From: Clostridia bacterium
GTDB lineage: Bacteria > Bacillota > Clostridia > Oscillospirales > CAG-272
Assembly (NCBI GenBank): GCA_017451975.1
Contig: JAFTNI010000177.1
Location: forward strand, 1-12,548
Reading direction: 5' to 3'
DNA: 12,548 nt
The notes under the pieces were generated by a model. It worked only from the letters and a program-made list of their open reading frames with translations, was not told the DNA's origin and ran no database searches. A program made the position numbers and the translations under genes. Every line of letters begins with the position of its first letter. Position 1 is the stretch's first letter. This document shows positions 1 through 6,334 of the stretch, in pieces.

Positions 1-725
1 GTAGAGGCGGAAAGCCCCGTTGTATAAGAGTTTAAAAGGAAGAAAAGCGGTTCATCGGAAAGCAGCTTTGCCGCGGAAGAAACAAATCTTCCTATACATT
101 CTTCAAGTTTCCAGACTTCGCCGTTCGGCCCTCTGCCGTAAGAGGGCGGGTCCATTATAATGGCGTCGTATTTATTACCGCGGCGGATTTCACGCTCTAC
201 AAATTTTTCGCAATCGTCTACGATATATCTTATAGGCGCGTCCGCAAGCCCCGAAAGCGCCGCGTTCTCTTTTGCCATCTGCACCATGCCCTTGGAGGCA
301 TCTACGTGGCAAACGGAAGCGCCCGCGGCTGCCGCCGCAACGCTTGCACCGCCCGTATAGGCAAAGAGGTTAAGCACCTTTATGGGTCTGCCGGCGTTTC
401 TTATAAGCTCCGAAAACCAATCCCAGTTAACGGCCTGCTCGGGGAAAAGCCCTGTGTGCTTGAAGCCCATTGGCTTTATTTTGAACTTAAGTTCGCCGTA
501 GTTTACGTTCCAGCTTTCGGGCACGGCGAGCCTGGACCATTTACCGCCGCCGCCTTCGCGGGAGTAAACGCCGTCTGCCTTCTTCCAAAGCGGGTTCTTC
601 TTCACGTCGCGCCAGATAACCTGCGGGTCGGGGCGCACGAGGGTATATTTCCCCCAACGCTCCAGGCGCAAGCCGTCTGATGTATCTATAAGCTCATATT
701 CTTTCCAGCCGTCAGCTATCCACAT
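1..725 (-). CDS. Class I SAM-dependent methyltransferase, RlmI-like (C-terminus cut by window edge)
   Basis: About 241 residues are visible from the ATG at 725; the frame is still open at base 1, so the C-terminus lies outside. The first ~70 residues are Trp-rich (WxxYELID, RLERWGKYxLVRPDPQ). A Rossmann methyltransferase core follows: SAM-binding motif VLNLFAYTGGAS near residues 117-128, an acidic residue at D142 (HVDASKG) that should contact the SAM ribose, and the catalytic-type motif IIMDPPSYG near 189-197. This is the signature of the COG1092/RlmI group, which includes rRNA cytosine-C5 methyltransferases. The exact substrate cannot be read from the sequence. The start lies 5 bases after the ruvB stop, so the gene is the last visible member of the ruv operon; its ribosome site (GGAAAG) falls inside the end of ruvB. 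Family assignment is firm; an rRNA target is an inference. Confidence 0.88.
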   Translation of the reverse strand, partial: MWIADGWKEYELIDTSDGLRLERWGKYTLVRPDPQVIWRDVKKNPLWKKADGVYSREGGGGKWSRLAVPESWNVNYGELKFKIKPMGFKHTGLFPEQAVNWDWFSELIRNAGRPIKVLNLFAYTGGASVAAAAAGASVCHVDASKGMVQMAKENAALSGLADAPIRYIVDDCEKFVEREIRRGNKYDAIIMDPPSYGRGPNGEVWKLEECIGRFVSSAAKLLSDEPLFFLLNSYTTGLSAS

Positions 726-730
726 TTTCT

Positions 731-1837
731 TTACTTTCCTTCGTCAAAATTTATTTTTGTTTGCATCGGGTGTTCGCCCGCGCCGCCGTTTGCACGGCGG
801 AAGGGTATGCCCAAATGCTCGTATGCAAGATGTGTTACACACCTGCCGCGAGGTGTGCGGCTGAGAAAGCCTATCTGCATAAGGTAAGGCTCGTAAACGT
901 CCTCGAGCGTTATAGCCTCTTCACCGATGGTCGCCGCCAAAGTTTCAAGCCCCACGGGGCCGCCATCGTAAAATTTTATAATAGTTGTAAGCATTCGCCT
1001 GTCGATATTGTCAAGGCCAAGCTCGTCTATTTCAAGCATGGTAAGCGCTTTATCTGCTATATCGCGCGTTATAATACCGTCGCCGCGCACTTGCGCAAAA
1101 TCACGCACACGCTTGAGCAAGCGGTTGGCAATACGCGGTGTACCGCGCGAGCGCTTTGCAATTTCCAGCGCACCCTCTTCTTCTATAAGTATATTGAGTA
1201 TGCCTGCGCTCCTCTTTACTATAAGCGAAAGCTCCTCGGGTGTATAAAGCTCCAGGCGCAGAAGCACGCCAAAACGGTCGCGCAAGGGGGTTGAAAGCTG
1301 ACCTGCGCGCGTTGTTGCGCCTATAAGGGTGAATTTCGGAAGCGGCAAGCGAAGGCTTCGCGCCGCAGGGCCTTTGCCGATAATTATATCAAGCACGAAA
1401 TCTTCCATAGAGGGGTAAAGAATTTCCTCTACGTTTCTCGAAAGGCGGTGAATTTCGTCTATAAAAAGAACGTCGTTTTCCGAAAGGTTCGTAAGTATTG
1501 CCGCAAGGTCGCCTTGCTTTTCTATCGCCGGGCCGGAGGTTACCTTGATATTTACCCCAAGCTCGTTTGCAATAATGTTGGAAAGCGTTGTTTTGCCGAG
1601 ACCGGGAGGTCCATAGAGCAAAACGTGGTCGAGCGCGTCCGCGCGCTTTTTTGCGGCTTCTATATATATTTTCAAGCTTTCCTTCGCTCTTTCCTGCCCT
1701 ACGTATTCGTCGAGCGCGTGCGGGCGAAGCCCGCTTTCTATTTCAGCATCTTCTTCGCGGTATGCGGTATCGGTGAGTCTTTCGTCGAAATCGTCGGCCT
1801 GCGCCATCATACCCGAAGTATCAAATCTATCTATCAT
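731..1837 (-). CDS. ruvB: Holliday junction branch-migration ATPase RuvB
   Basis: 368 residues. RuvB is the AAA+ motor that, with RuvA, drives branch migration of Holliday junctions in recombinational repair. Visible motifs: the RPxxLDEYVGQ entry to the ATPase domain (~38-48), Walker A GPPGLGKT (76-83), Walker B LFIDEIH (124-130), sensor motif GATTRAG (173-179), LRDRFG (185-190), RGTPRIANRLLKR (231-243), and the C-terminal winged-helix signature EPYLMQIGFLSRTPRGR (316-332). The segment before the RP motif is about 15-20 residues longer than in Escherichia coli RuvB, and the tail after the winged helix is also slightly long, so the protein exceeds the usual ~335-345. The ATG at 1837 is preceded by TAGGAG with a 6-base spacer. 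It lies 14 bases after ruvA. Confidence 0.98.
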   Translation of the reverse strand: MIDRFDTSGMMAQADDFDERLTDTAYREEDAEIESGLRPHALDEYVGQERAKESLKIYIEAAKKRADALDHVLLYGPPGLGKTTLSNIIANELGVNIKVTSGPAIEKQGDLAAILTNLSENDVLFIDEIHRLSRNVEEILYPSMEDFVLDIIIGKGPAARSLRLPLPKFTLIGATTRAGQLSTPLRDRFGVLLRLELYTPEELSLIVKRSAGILNILIEEEGALEIAKRSRGTPRIANRLLKRVRDFAQVRGDGIITRDIADKALTMLEIDELGLDNIDRRMLTTIIKFYDGGPVGLETLAATIGEEAITLEDVYEPYLMQIGFLSRTPRGRCVTHLAYEHLGIPFRRANGGAGEHPMQTKINFDEGK

Positions 1838-1851
1838 TTACAACTCCTAAA

Positions 1852-2472
1852 TCAAAAGCGAAGCGCCATTTTTCGAAGGGCTGCGGAAACCATTTCTTCA
1901 AGGGTTGCCGTGGGGGGCACACCCTTGAGCGCTGTCTGCGCCTCTGCTTTCGTATATCCAAGCACCATAAGCGCTTTTTCCGCCTCTGCAAAATTTCCGC
2001 CCGTTGCACCCGTTTCTTCTGCGAAGAAATCCTGTGCTTCGCCGCCGCTTTGCACCGTGGCAAATTCCTTTGCCACCTTTTCTTTAAGCTCAAGCACAAT
2101 GCGCGCCGCGGTTTTCGGGCCTATACCCTGCGCTTTTGCAATAGCCTTTGCATCCTGCGAGCTTACGGCAAGCGCAAACTTTTCTACGGAAAGCAGAGAA
2201 AGTATAGACATTGCCGCTTTCGGGCCGACGCCCGAAACGCTTAGGAGCATTTTGAAAGCGGAAAGCTCCTCTTTCGTGGCAAAGCCTATGAGGTCCAGCG
2301 CATCCTCGCGAATATACATATGCGTATAAAGCATAACGTCTTTTTTATCGGTATTTGAAATTTTGCCGAGCGTGTTATCGCTTACGGAAAGCTTGTAGCC
2401 CACACCGCCGCAATCGATAACGGCAGTGCCCGGCTCGGCGAGTACAAGCTCGCCGCGTACATAATAAAACAT
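1852..2472 (-). CDS. ruvA: Holliday junction DNA-binding protein RuvA
   Basis: 206 residues, the usual RuvA length (~200). RuvA tetramers hold the four-way junction in a square-planar form and load RuvB. The N-terminal OB-fold starts MFYYVRGEL and contains the DCGGVGYKL strand-turn (20-28). The acidic pin region reads YIREDALDLIGF (53-64). Two helix-hairpin-helix motifs follow: SVSGVGPKAAMSIL (78-91) and AKAQGIGPKTAARIVLEL (112-129). A flexible Gly/Glu-rich linker (~138-160) leads to the small C-terminal three-helix domain (161-203) that binds RuvB, including the LGYTKAEA motif. The ATG is preceded by GGGAGGA about 10 bases upstream. The gene sits 22 bases after ruvC and 14 before ruvB, giving the ruvC-ruvA-ruvB order common in bacteria. 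Confidence 0.98.
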   Translation of the reverse strand: MFYYVRGELVLAEPGTAVIDCGGVGYKLSVSDNTLGKISNTDKKDVMLYTHMYIREDALDLIGFATKEELSAFKMLLSVSGVGPKAAMSILSLLSVEKFALAVSSQDAKAIAKAQGIGPKTAARIVLELKEKVAKEFATVQSGGEAQDFFAEETGATGGNFAEAEKALMVLGYTKAEAQTALKGVPPTATLEEMVSAALRKMALRF

Positions 2473-2494
2473 TTTTTATTTTCCTCCCGGAAAA

Positions 2495-3010
2495 TCACAG
2501 TAATTTTTCTTTCTTTAAATTGTAGAACCCCTGTATTTTGGATTCCGATGCGTGCGCGTGGCAAATTGCCAGCGCGAGCGCGTCTGCCGTATCGTCAAGC
2601 TTCGGCACTTTATCGAGGTGAAGGAACATTTTCACCATTTCCATAACTTGCTTCTTTTCTGCCCTGCCGTAACCTACGACAGATTGCTTTACCTGCAAGG
2701 GGGTATATTCATAAAAATCAAGGTTCTTTTTCATTGCCGCGAGCAATATAACTCCGCGCGCTTCTGCCACAGCTATTGCCGTTTTCTGGTTGGTATTGAA
2801 AAAAAGCTCTTCGCAAGACATACAGTCGGGCTTATAGGTATCTATAAGCTCGCATATATCGTCGTATACCATTTCCACGCGCCTCTCTACGGGTATGCCC
2901 GTAGGCGTGCGCGAAGCGCCCATGGCAACAAGGCGGAATTTTCCACGGCAAGCGTCTATTACCCCATAGCCTACAATGGCTATACCGGGGTCTATACCGA
3001 GTATTCTCAT
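2495..3010 (-). CDS. ruvC: Holliday junction resolvase RuvC
   Basis: 171 residues from the ATG at 3010. RuvC is the RNase H-fold endonuclease that cuts Holliday junctions symmetrically after RuvAB-driven migration. The expected acidic tetrad is present: D7 in MRILGIDPG, E67 in CEELFF, and D140/D143 in LDDTADALA. The basic DNA-contact segment TPLQVKQSVVGYGRAEKKQV (103-122) is also typical. A TTG at 3016 and a GTG at 3013 are in frame just upstream, but GGAGG at 3018-3022 is spaced 7 bases from the ATG and only 1 from the TTG, so the ATG is the likely start. That ATG overlaps the stop of the upstream gene by one base (TGATG), pointing to translational coupling. Confidence 0.97.
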   Translation of the reverse strand: MRILGIDPGIAIVGYGVIDACRGKFRLVAMGASRTPTGIPVERRVEMVYDDICELIDTYKPDCMSCEELFFNTNQKTAIAVAEARGVILLAAMKKNLDFYEYTPLQVKQSVVGYGRAEKKQVMEMVKMFLHLDKVPKLDDTADALALAICHAHASESKIQGFYNLKKEKLL

Positions 3011-4029
3011 CACCAATCCTCCATAAGAGTATATATGCCTATGGGGGAAAGATGCGGGTATTTCAGCATAAGATATGCGAAAAGCCCTGCTATATCGGCT
3101 TTATCAATGCCGAAAATTATATCAAAGGAATTTTCGCGTCCGCCCGAAGAAAGCGGGAGCGAGTGTACCTTACAAACCTCCGCACCGAAATAACTTGCCG
3201 CATCTATTATTTCGGCAAGCTCGGCGGGCTCGCGCAAGGTTATTTTACATTCAAAAAGGCTTTCGCCCTGCGCCTCTATTACGTCAAGCTTTTTGTAAAC
3301 GAGCGCAAATTTCGTGCTGCTTTCATAATCGTCGGAAGGTATATCTGCCGCCAGAAGAATGGAAAGCACGTATTTTTCCATAAGCCTGTAGAAGCTGTTG
3401 AGCCTGCCGTCGAGCGAGTTTTCTATAGGAACTATGGCGAAGGTAGATTCCCCGTTTGCCACGGCTTCAAGCGAACGCCTGAAATCCTCCTCATATTCGG
3501 CAAGTACGCCGGGAACGTATTTTGCAAAGCGTTCAAAAGCGCGCCCAGAGCCATTGCCGCGCACAAAAGAAACCTTTCTGTCCGGCGCGTAAATTTCCGC
3601 AGGCTCTTCCGCTTCGGAAAGCCAGCGTACAATATCTTTTTTGCTGTATTTGCCGCCGTCGTATGCAGAAATGCATTTGCATATATAAAACTCATCAAGC
3701 TTAGAGGAATTTTCGGAAAGCGGATATGCCGCCTCAGTATTGGGTTTGCCGAAAAACTTTGAAAAATCCTGCTTTTCGCCCCTCATTGAAGCAAATATAT
3801 CTGCCGCCTCGTATGAATCGGAAACGGCATCCATTATATCGGCAGAACCCGTTTGCGCTTTCAGTGCGCGTGCAATTCTTTCTGCCCTTTCCTTCAGGTG
3901 GGCAAATTTTCTTTCGTGTGCATACGCCTCGGCACGGAAAACATATTCAAGATTTTTAGCAATAACGGCTTCTGCCTCTGCTTCGGTGCCCGCACCGTAA
4001 AGGCTCTTTGCCGCCTGTTCGTTTTTCAT
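3010..4029 (-). CDS. Prephenate-dehydratase-like protein with half a PDT fold and a C-terminal ACT-like domain
   Basis: 339 residues, first gene of the ruv operon. Residues 1-150 are mostly helical, charged and not recognised; no chorismate mutase signature is evident. Residues ~151-248 resemble prephenate dehydratase (PheA): a VSFVRGNGSGRAF start, an EAVANGESTFAIVPIENSLDG segment (188-208) that matches the PheA GVVPIENSxxG motif, and SSTKFALVYKK (237-247) in place of the PheA NxTRFLVL motif. In PheA these two motifs are about 110 residues apart; here only about 35, so the second lobe of the fold appears to be missing. The tail (258-335) looks ACT-like, with KVHSLPLSSG at the place of the PheA ESRP motif. 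A standard dehydratase activity is therefore doubtful; a ligand-sensing or structural role is inferred. The ATG has GGAGG 5 bases upstream. Confidence 0.7.
   Translation of the reverse strand: MKNEQAAKSLYGAGTEAEAEAVIAKNLEYVFRAEAYAHERKFAHLKERAERIARALKAQTGSADIMDAVSDSYEAADIFASMRGEKQDFSKFFGKPNTEAAYPLSENSSKLDEFYICKCISAYDGGKYSKKDIVRWLSEAEEPAEIYAPDRKVSFVRGNGSGRAFERFAKYVPGVLAEYEEDFRRSLEAVANGESTFAIVPIENSLDGRLNSFYRLMEKYVLSILLAADIPSDDYESSTKFALVYKKLDVIEAQGESLFECKITLREPAELAEIIDAASYFGAEVCKVHSLPLSSGGRENSFDIIFGIDKADIAGLFAYLMLKYPHLSPIGIYTLMEDW
3018..3022 (-). promoter_or_regulatory. Ribosome binding site of ruvC (decides the start)
   Basis: On the minus strand GGAGG lies 7 bases before the ATG at 3010 and only 1 base before the in-frame TTG at 3016. 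This favours the ATG. The site lies inside the last codons of the upstream prephenate-dehydratase-like gene. Confidence 0.8.
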
Positions 4030-4061
4030 GTTTTCCTCCGCGAATTTTAATGTTAAACTGC

Positions 4062-4089
4062 ATACCGTCTGTAAGCAAAGCGACGGTAT
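4062..4089 (-). other. 8-bp inverted repeat in the 5' leader of the ruv operon
   Basis: ATACCGTC (4062-4069) and GACGGTAT (4082-4089) form a perfect 8-bp inverted repeat with a 12-base loop. It lies roughly 12 to 39 bases downstream of the expected transcription start, so it would be a hairpin in the leader RNA or an operator for a dimeric repressor. There is no U-tract after it, so it is not a standard terminator. It does not look like the CGAAC-N4-GTTCG LexA box of Gram-positive bacteria. Confidence 0.45.
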
Positions 4090-4107
4090 AGCGGTTATTT
4101 ACATTAT

Positions 4108-4136
4108 ATTTTACCATAAAAATACCGCGCTTTCAA
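4108..4136 (-). promoter_or_regulatory. Sigma-A promoter of the PDT-like/ruvCAB operon
   Basis: On the minus strand a -35 TTGAAA (4131-4136) and a -10 TAAAAT (4108-4113) are separated by exactly 17 bases. Each hexamer is one base from consensus. It is the only good promoter seen ahead of the five-gene minus-strand run. Confidence 0.72.
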
Positions 4137-4177
4137 TAGTTTTACACCCTTTTTTCAATAACATTTTCATTTTTTAT

Positions 4178-4208
4178 TTACTTTTTCCCGCGAATGTTGT
4201 ATTATAAT
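4178..4208 (+). promoter_or_regulatory. Probable promoter of the dus gene
   Basis: A perfect -10 TATAAT lies at 4203-4208, 45 bases before the ATG at 4254. The -35 is weak: TTACTT at 4178-4183 gives a 19-base spacer. The region is divergent from the ruv operon promoter. Confidence 0.55.
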
Positions 4209-4253
4209 AGCGTACATAACGCAAAGAACATTTTATTTTCAAGGAGAAACATT

Positions 4254-5234
4254 ATGGCAGAAAACTTTTTTTGTAAAGTGATGCTCGCACCCATGGCGGG
4301 CGAAGGCGACTATACCTTCAGGGCATCGTGCAAAAAATTCGGCGCGGATTACCTTGTTTCCGAAATGATATCCGCAAAAGCCATTTGTTATAACGACAAA
4401 AAAACTCCCATGCTCGCAAAAATACGCACAGAGGAAATGCCCATAGCGCTCCAGCTCTTCGGAAGTGAGCCCGAATACATGGCGCGCGCCGCAAGCTTTC
4501 TTATAGAAGAAGCAGAAAAAGCGGGCACGCCGTGCGCAGCTATAGATATAAATATGGGTTGCCCCGTGCAGAAGGTTGTAAAAAACGGCGAAGGCAGTGC
4601 TCTTATGAAAAATCCGCTTATAGCGGGTAAAATAATCAGTGCTGTAAAAAACGCTTGCGGTGAAACACCCGTAACAGTAAAAATGCGCCTTGGGTGGGAT
4701 GCGGCAAACATAAACGTAGAGGAAATGGCAAAAATTGCGGAAGAAAGCGGTGCCTCCGCGGTTTGTATCCACGCCCGCACGCGCGAACAGCTCTACTCCC
4801 CCGGGGTTGACATTTCACATATCGCAAGGGTAAAAGCCACCCTATCCATTCCCGTTATAGGCAACGGAGATATATTTTCGGCAGAGGATGCGCTGCATAT
4901 GTTCCGTGAAACGGGCTGCGATGCCGTTGCCGTAGCGCGAGGTGCTTTGGGCAACCCATATATTTTCGAAGAGATCAAAGCGGAACTTGAGGGCAAAAGC
5001 TATACTCCGCCCACCCCGCGCGAGCGTATAGAGGAAGCCCTGCGCGAAACGAAAATGAGAATTGAAGATAAGGGCGAGTATACGGGTCTTCGCGAAAGCC
5101 GCACGCATATAGCGCACTTTACAAAATCGCTTAAGGGCTCGGCGGCCATACGCGGAAAAATAAACTTTCTTAATACCTTCGGCGAGGTTGAGGAGGTTTT
5201 GCTTGCTTACGCAGATGCGCTTGAAACGGAATAA
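4254..5234 (+). CDS. dusB: tRNA-dihydrouridine synthase, DusB-like
   Basis: 326 residues. Dus enzymes use FMN and NADPH to reduce specific uridines in tRNA to dihydrouridine. The TIM-barrel carries the expected motifs: LAPMAGEGDYTFR at the N-terminus (11-23), QLFG (67-70), INMGCPVQKVVKNGEGSALM (99-118) with the catalytic-acid cysteine C103, VKMRLGW (142-148), CIHARTREQLY (171-181), VIGNGDI (201-207) and VARGALGNPYIF (227-238) for flavin phosphate binding. The C-terminal helical tRNA-binding part contains HFTKSLKGSAAIRGKIN (288-304), close to the usual KGLPGAAALRGKIN-type motif. AAGGAG ends 7 bases before the ATG at 4254. An upstream in-frame ATG at 4194 lies before the -10 box and has no ribosome site, so it was not used. 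The gene is monocistronic, ending in a terminator at 5241. Confidence 0.95.
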   Translation: MAENFFCKVMLAPMAGEGDYTFRASCKKFGADYLVSEMISAKAICYNDKKTPMLAKIRTEEMPIALQLFGSEPEYMARAASFLIEEAEKAGTPCAAIDINMGCPVQKVVKNGEGSALMKNPLIAGKIISAVKNACGETPVTVKMRLGWDAANINVEEMAKIAEESGASAVCIHARTREQLYSPGVDISHIARVKATLSIPVIGNGDIFSAEDALHMFRETGCDAVAVARGALGNPYIFEEIKAELEGKSYTPPTPRERIEEALRETKMRIEDKGEYTGLRESRTHIAHFTKSLKGSAAIRGKINFLNTFGEVEEVLLAYADALETE

Positions 5235-5240
5235 CGCTTT

Positions 5241-5274
5241 ACATTCAGGGAGATATTCTTCCTGAATGTTTTTT
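5241..5274 (+). terminator. Rho-independent terminator of the dus gene
   Basis: ACATTCAGG (5241-5249) pairs perfectly with CCTGAATGT (5261-5269), followed by a run of T to 5274. It begins 6 bases after the dus stop codon. Confidence 0.9.
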
Positions 5275-5282
5275 GCGCACTT

Positions 5283-5356
5283 TTTGTCGACACCATTCGA
5301 CAAACTAACAGAATAGAAATTCATTTTTGATATTATACTTTTCATTTTTTGTCGCA
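5283..5356 (+). promoter_or_regulatory. Cluster of Spo0A-box-like sites upstream of the small DUF6514-like gene
   Basis: Three matches to the Spo0A box (TTTGTCGAA / TTCGACAAA) lie between the dus terminator and the next gene: TTTGTCGAC at 5283-5291 (8 of 9), a perfect TTCGACAAA at 5296-5304 on the opposite strand, and TTTGTCGCA at 5348-5356 (7 of 9). The first two form a perfect inverted repeat, TTTGTCGA-N6-TCGACAAA. Candidate -10 hexamers follow at 5331-5336 (TATTAT) or 5334-5339 (TATACT) and at 5365-5370 (TATAAT). None has a good -35, which fits promoters needing an activator, as known for Spo0A-activated promoters in Bacillus. The assignment to Spo0A is inferred from the box match only. 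Confidence 0.45.
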
Positions 5357-5466
5357 TATCGTCGTATAATGTCGGTTACGGTATAACTCTTTGTACTTTA
5401 CAAGAAGGCGAAAAAGCATTATCTTAAAGTTATAGAAGATTTTTTGATATAACACGGAGGTTCAAA

Positions 5467-5751
5467 ATGCCATATATCCATAACGATTCCATTCTTGTAA
5501 TGAAAAGAGTTTTCAAAGAAAGCCTTACTGTAACGTACAGGCTTTTCGAAAGCACGCTCGATTACCGCACAAGCTATTCCGTTCTGGTTTCCATGCAAAG
5601 CGAAGATGGCACAGAAGAAGATTATTTCATTTCCGATCTTACCAATAACCGTATGGGTGCGCTTGTTCTTTTTGATAAGCTTTATAAAAACACGGTTCTT
5701 CCCGCTGAGGTGGAGGAGATATATTCCGATGGATTTTCAGAAATTTTATAA
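5467..5751 (+). CDS. Small DUF6514-like protein of unknown function
   Basis: 94 residues with no signal peptide and no membrane segment. The layout (a YRLFESTLDYRTSYSVLV strand pair, then EDYFISDLTNNR, then a short helix and VLPAEVEEIYSDGFSEIL at the end) resembles the clostridial DUF6514 family, in which a YRLL..YGIEV segment is followed by an EDY..I...K motif and a final V.P.HL.DVI..Y helix. The family has no assigned role. ACGGAGG ends 6 bases before the ATG, a strong ribosome site. The leader of roughly 90 bases and the Spo0A-like boxes upstream suggest regulated expression. It is followed by the separate nrdR promoter and no clear terminator. That it is a real gene is fairly sure; the family name is a recollection of the pattern, not a search. 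Confidence 0.72.
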   Translation: MPYIHNDSILVMKRVFKESLTVTYRLFESTLDYRTSYSVLVSMQSEDGTEEDYFISDLTNNRMGALVLFDKLYKNTVLPAEVEEIYSDGFSEIL

Positions 5752-5777
5752 AATTTAAAAATATTGTATAATTTGGT

Positions 5778-5806
5778 TTGATTTTTTATAATTTTTGTGT
5801 TATACT
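5778..5806 (+). promoter_or_regulatory. Sigma-A promoter of nrdR
   Basis: -35 TTGATT (5778-5783) and -10 TATACT (5801-5806) are 17 bases apart, and the -10 carries the TGn extension (TG at 5798-5799). The expected start point is about 45 bases before the nrdR ATG. Confidence 0.78.
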
Positions 5807-5855
5807 AAAAAAGTAAAACATTTTGCAAACTCAAATTATACGGAGGTAACCCATA

Positions 5856-6320
5856 ATGAAATGCCCCAAATGCGGTTATAACAAAAGCGAGGTTATAGAT
5901 TCACGCCCCGCCGATGAAGGCGCCAGCATTCGCCGCAGACGTGAATGCCGTTCCTGCCAAAACCGTTTCACAACGTATGAAACGGTAGAAAAACTTCCGC
6001 TGCTCGTCATAAAAAAAGATAAAACAAGACAAACGTTTGATAAAAATAAACTTCTCAACGGTATTATAGAGGCTTGCCACAAGCGCCCCATAACGCTTGA
6101 GCAAATGGAAAGTGTTGTCAACGAAATAGAACTTGAGCTTCAAAATTCGCTTACTCACGAAGTACCTTCAAGCAAAATAGGCGTTCTTGTAATGGAAAAG
6201 CTCAAAAAGCTTGACGATGTTGCATACGTTCGTTTTGCTTCTGTTTACAGGGAGTTCAAGGACGTTGATACTTTTATGCGTGAACTTGAAAAACTGAAAT
6301 CCAAAAAAAATGAAGAATAA
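5856..6320 (+). CDS. nrdR: Transcriptional repressor NrdR
   Basis: 154 residues, the standard NrdR length. NrdR represses ribonucleotide reductase genes in response to the ATP/dATP balance. The N-terminal zinc ribbon has cysteines C3, C6, C31 and C34 (CPKCG and CRSC), with the DNA-binding SIRRRRECRSCQNRFTTYE stretch (24-42) typical of the family. Residues ~49-139 form the ATP-cone, including VIKKDKTRQTFDKNKLLNGI (51-70) and VRFASVYREFKD (125-136). GGAGG ends 9 bases before the ATG. The gene has its own promoter. No ribonucleotide reductase gene lies in this window, so its targets are elsewhere. A DUF4380-like gene follows after 14 bases and is probably co-transcribed. Confidence 0.97.
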   Translation: MKCPKCGYNKSEVIDSRPADEGASIRRRRECRSCQNRFTTYETVEKLPLLVIKKDKTRQTFDKNKLLNGIIEACHKRPITLEQMESVVNEIELELQNSLTHEVPSSKIGVLVMEKLKKLDDVAYVRFASVYREFKDVDTFMRELEKLKSKKNEE

Positions 6321-6334
6321 AGGAAACAATAAAA

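Noticed and set aside
306..1294. Plus-strand open frames opposite the methyltransferase and ruvB
   Set aside because: No ribosome sites and no similarity to known families; both opposing genes are well supported.
1448..2329. Long plus-strand open frame (about 293 codons) across ruvB and ruvA
   Set aside because: It lies antisense to two firmly identified genes and has no recognisable motif or ribosome site; the codon bias of the real genes keeps the opposite frames open.
2552..3762. Plus-strand open frames (about 213 and 236 codons) opposite ruvC and the PDT-like gene
   Set aside because: Rich in Cys, Tyr, Arg and Phe with no domain signature; antisense shadows of genes that have clear motifs and ribosome sites.
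3010..4029. Annotation of this gene as a working pheA
   Set aside because: The spacing between the ENSxxG and T[KR]F motifs is far too short for a full dehydratase, and the ACT motif is degenerate, so the enzyme name is not supported.
4194..4253. In-frame upstream ATG at 4194 giving the dus product 20 extra residues
   Set aside because: It lies before the -10 hexamer at 4203 and lacks a ribosome site, whereas ATG 4254 has AAGGAG at the right spacing and gives the normal N-terminus.
5391..5403. Small palindrome TTGTA-CTT-TACAA
   Set aside because: Only five base pairs, no T-tract and no match to a known operator; expected by chance in AT-rich sequence.
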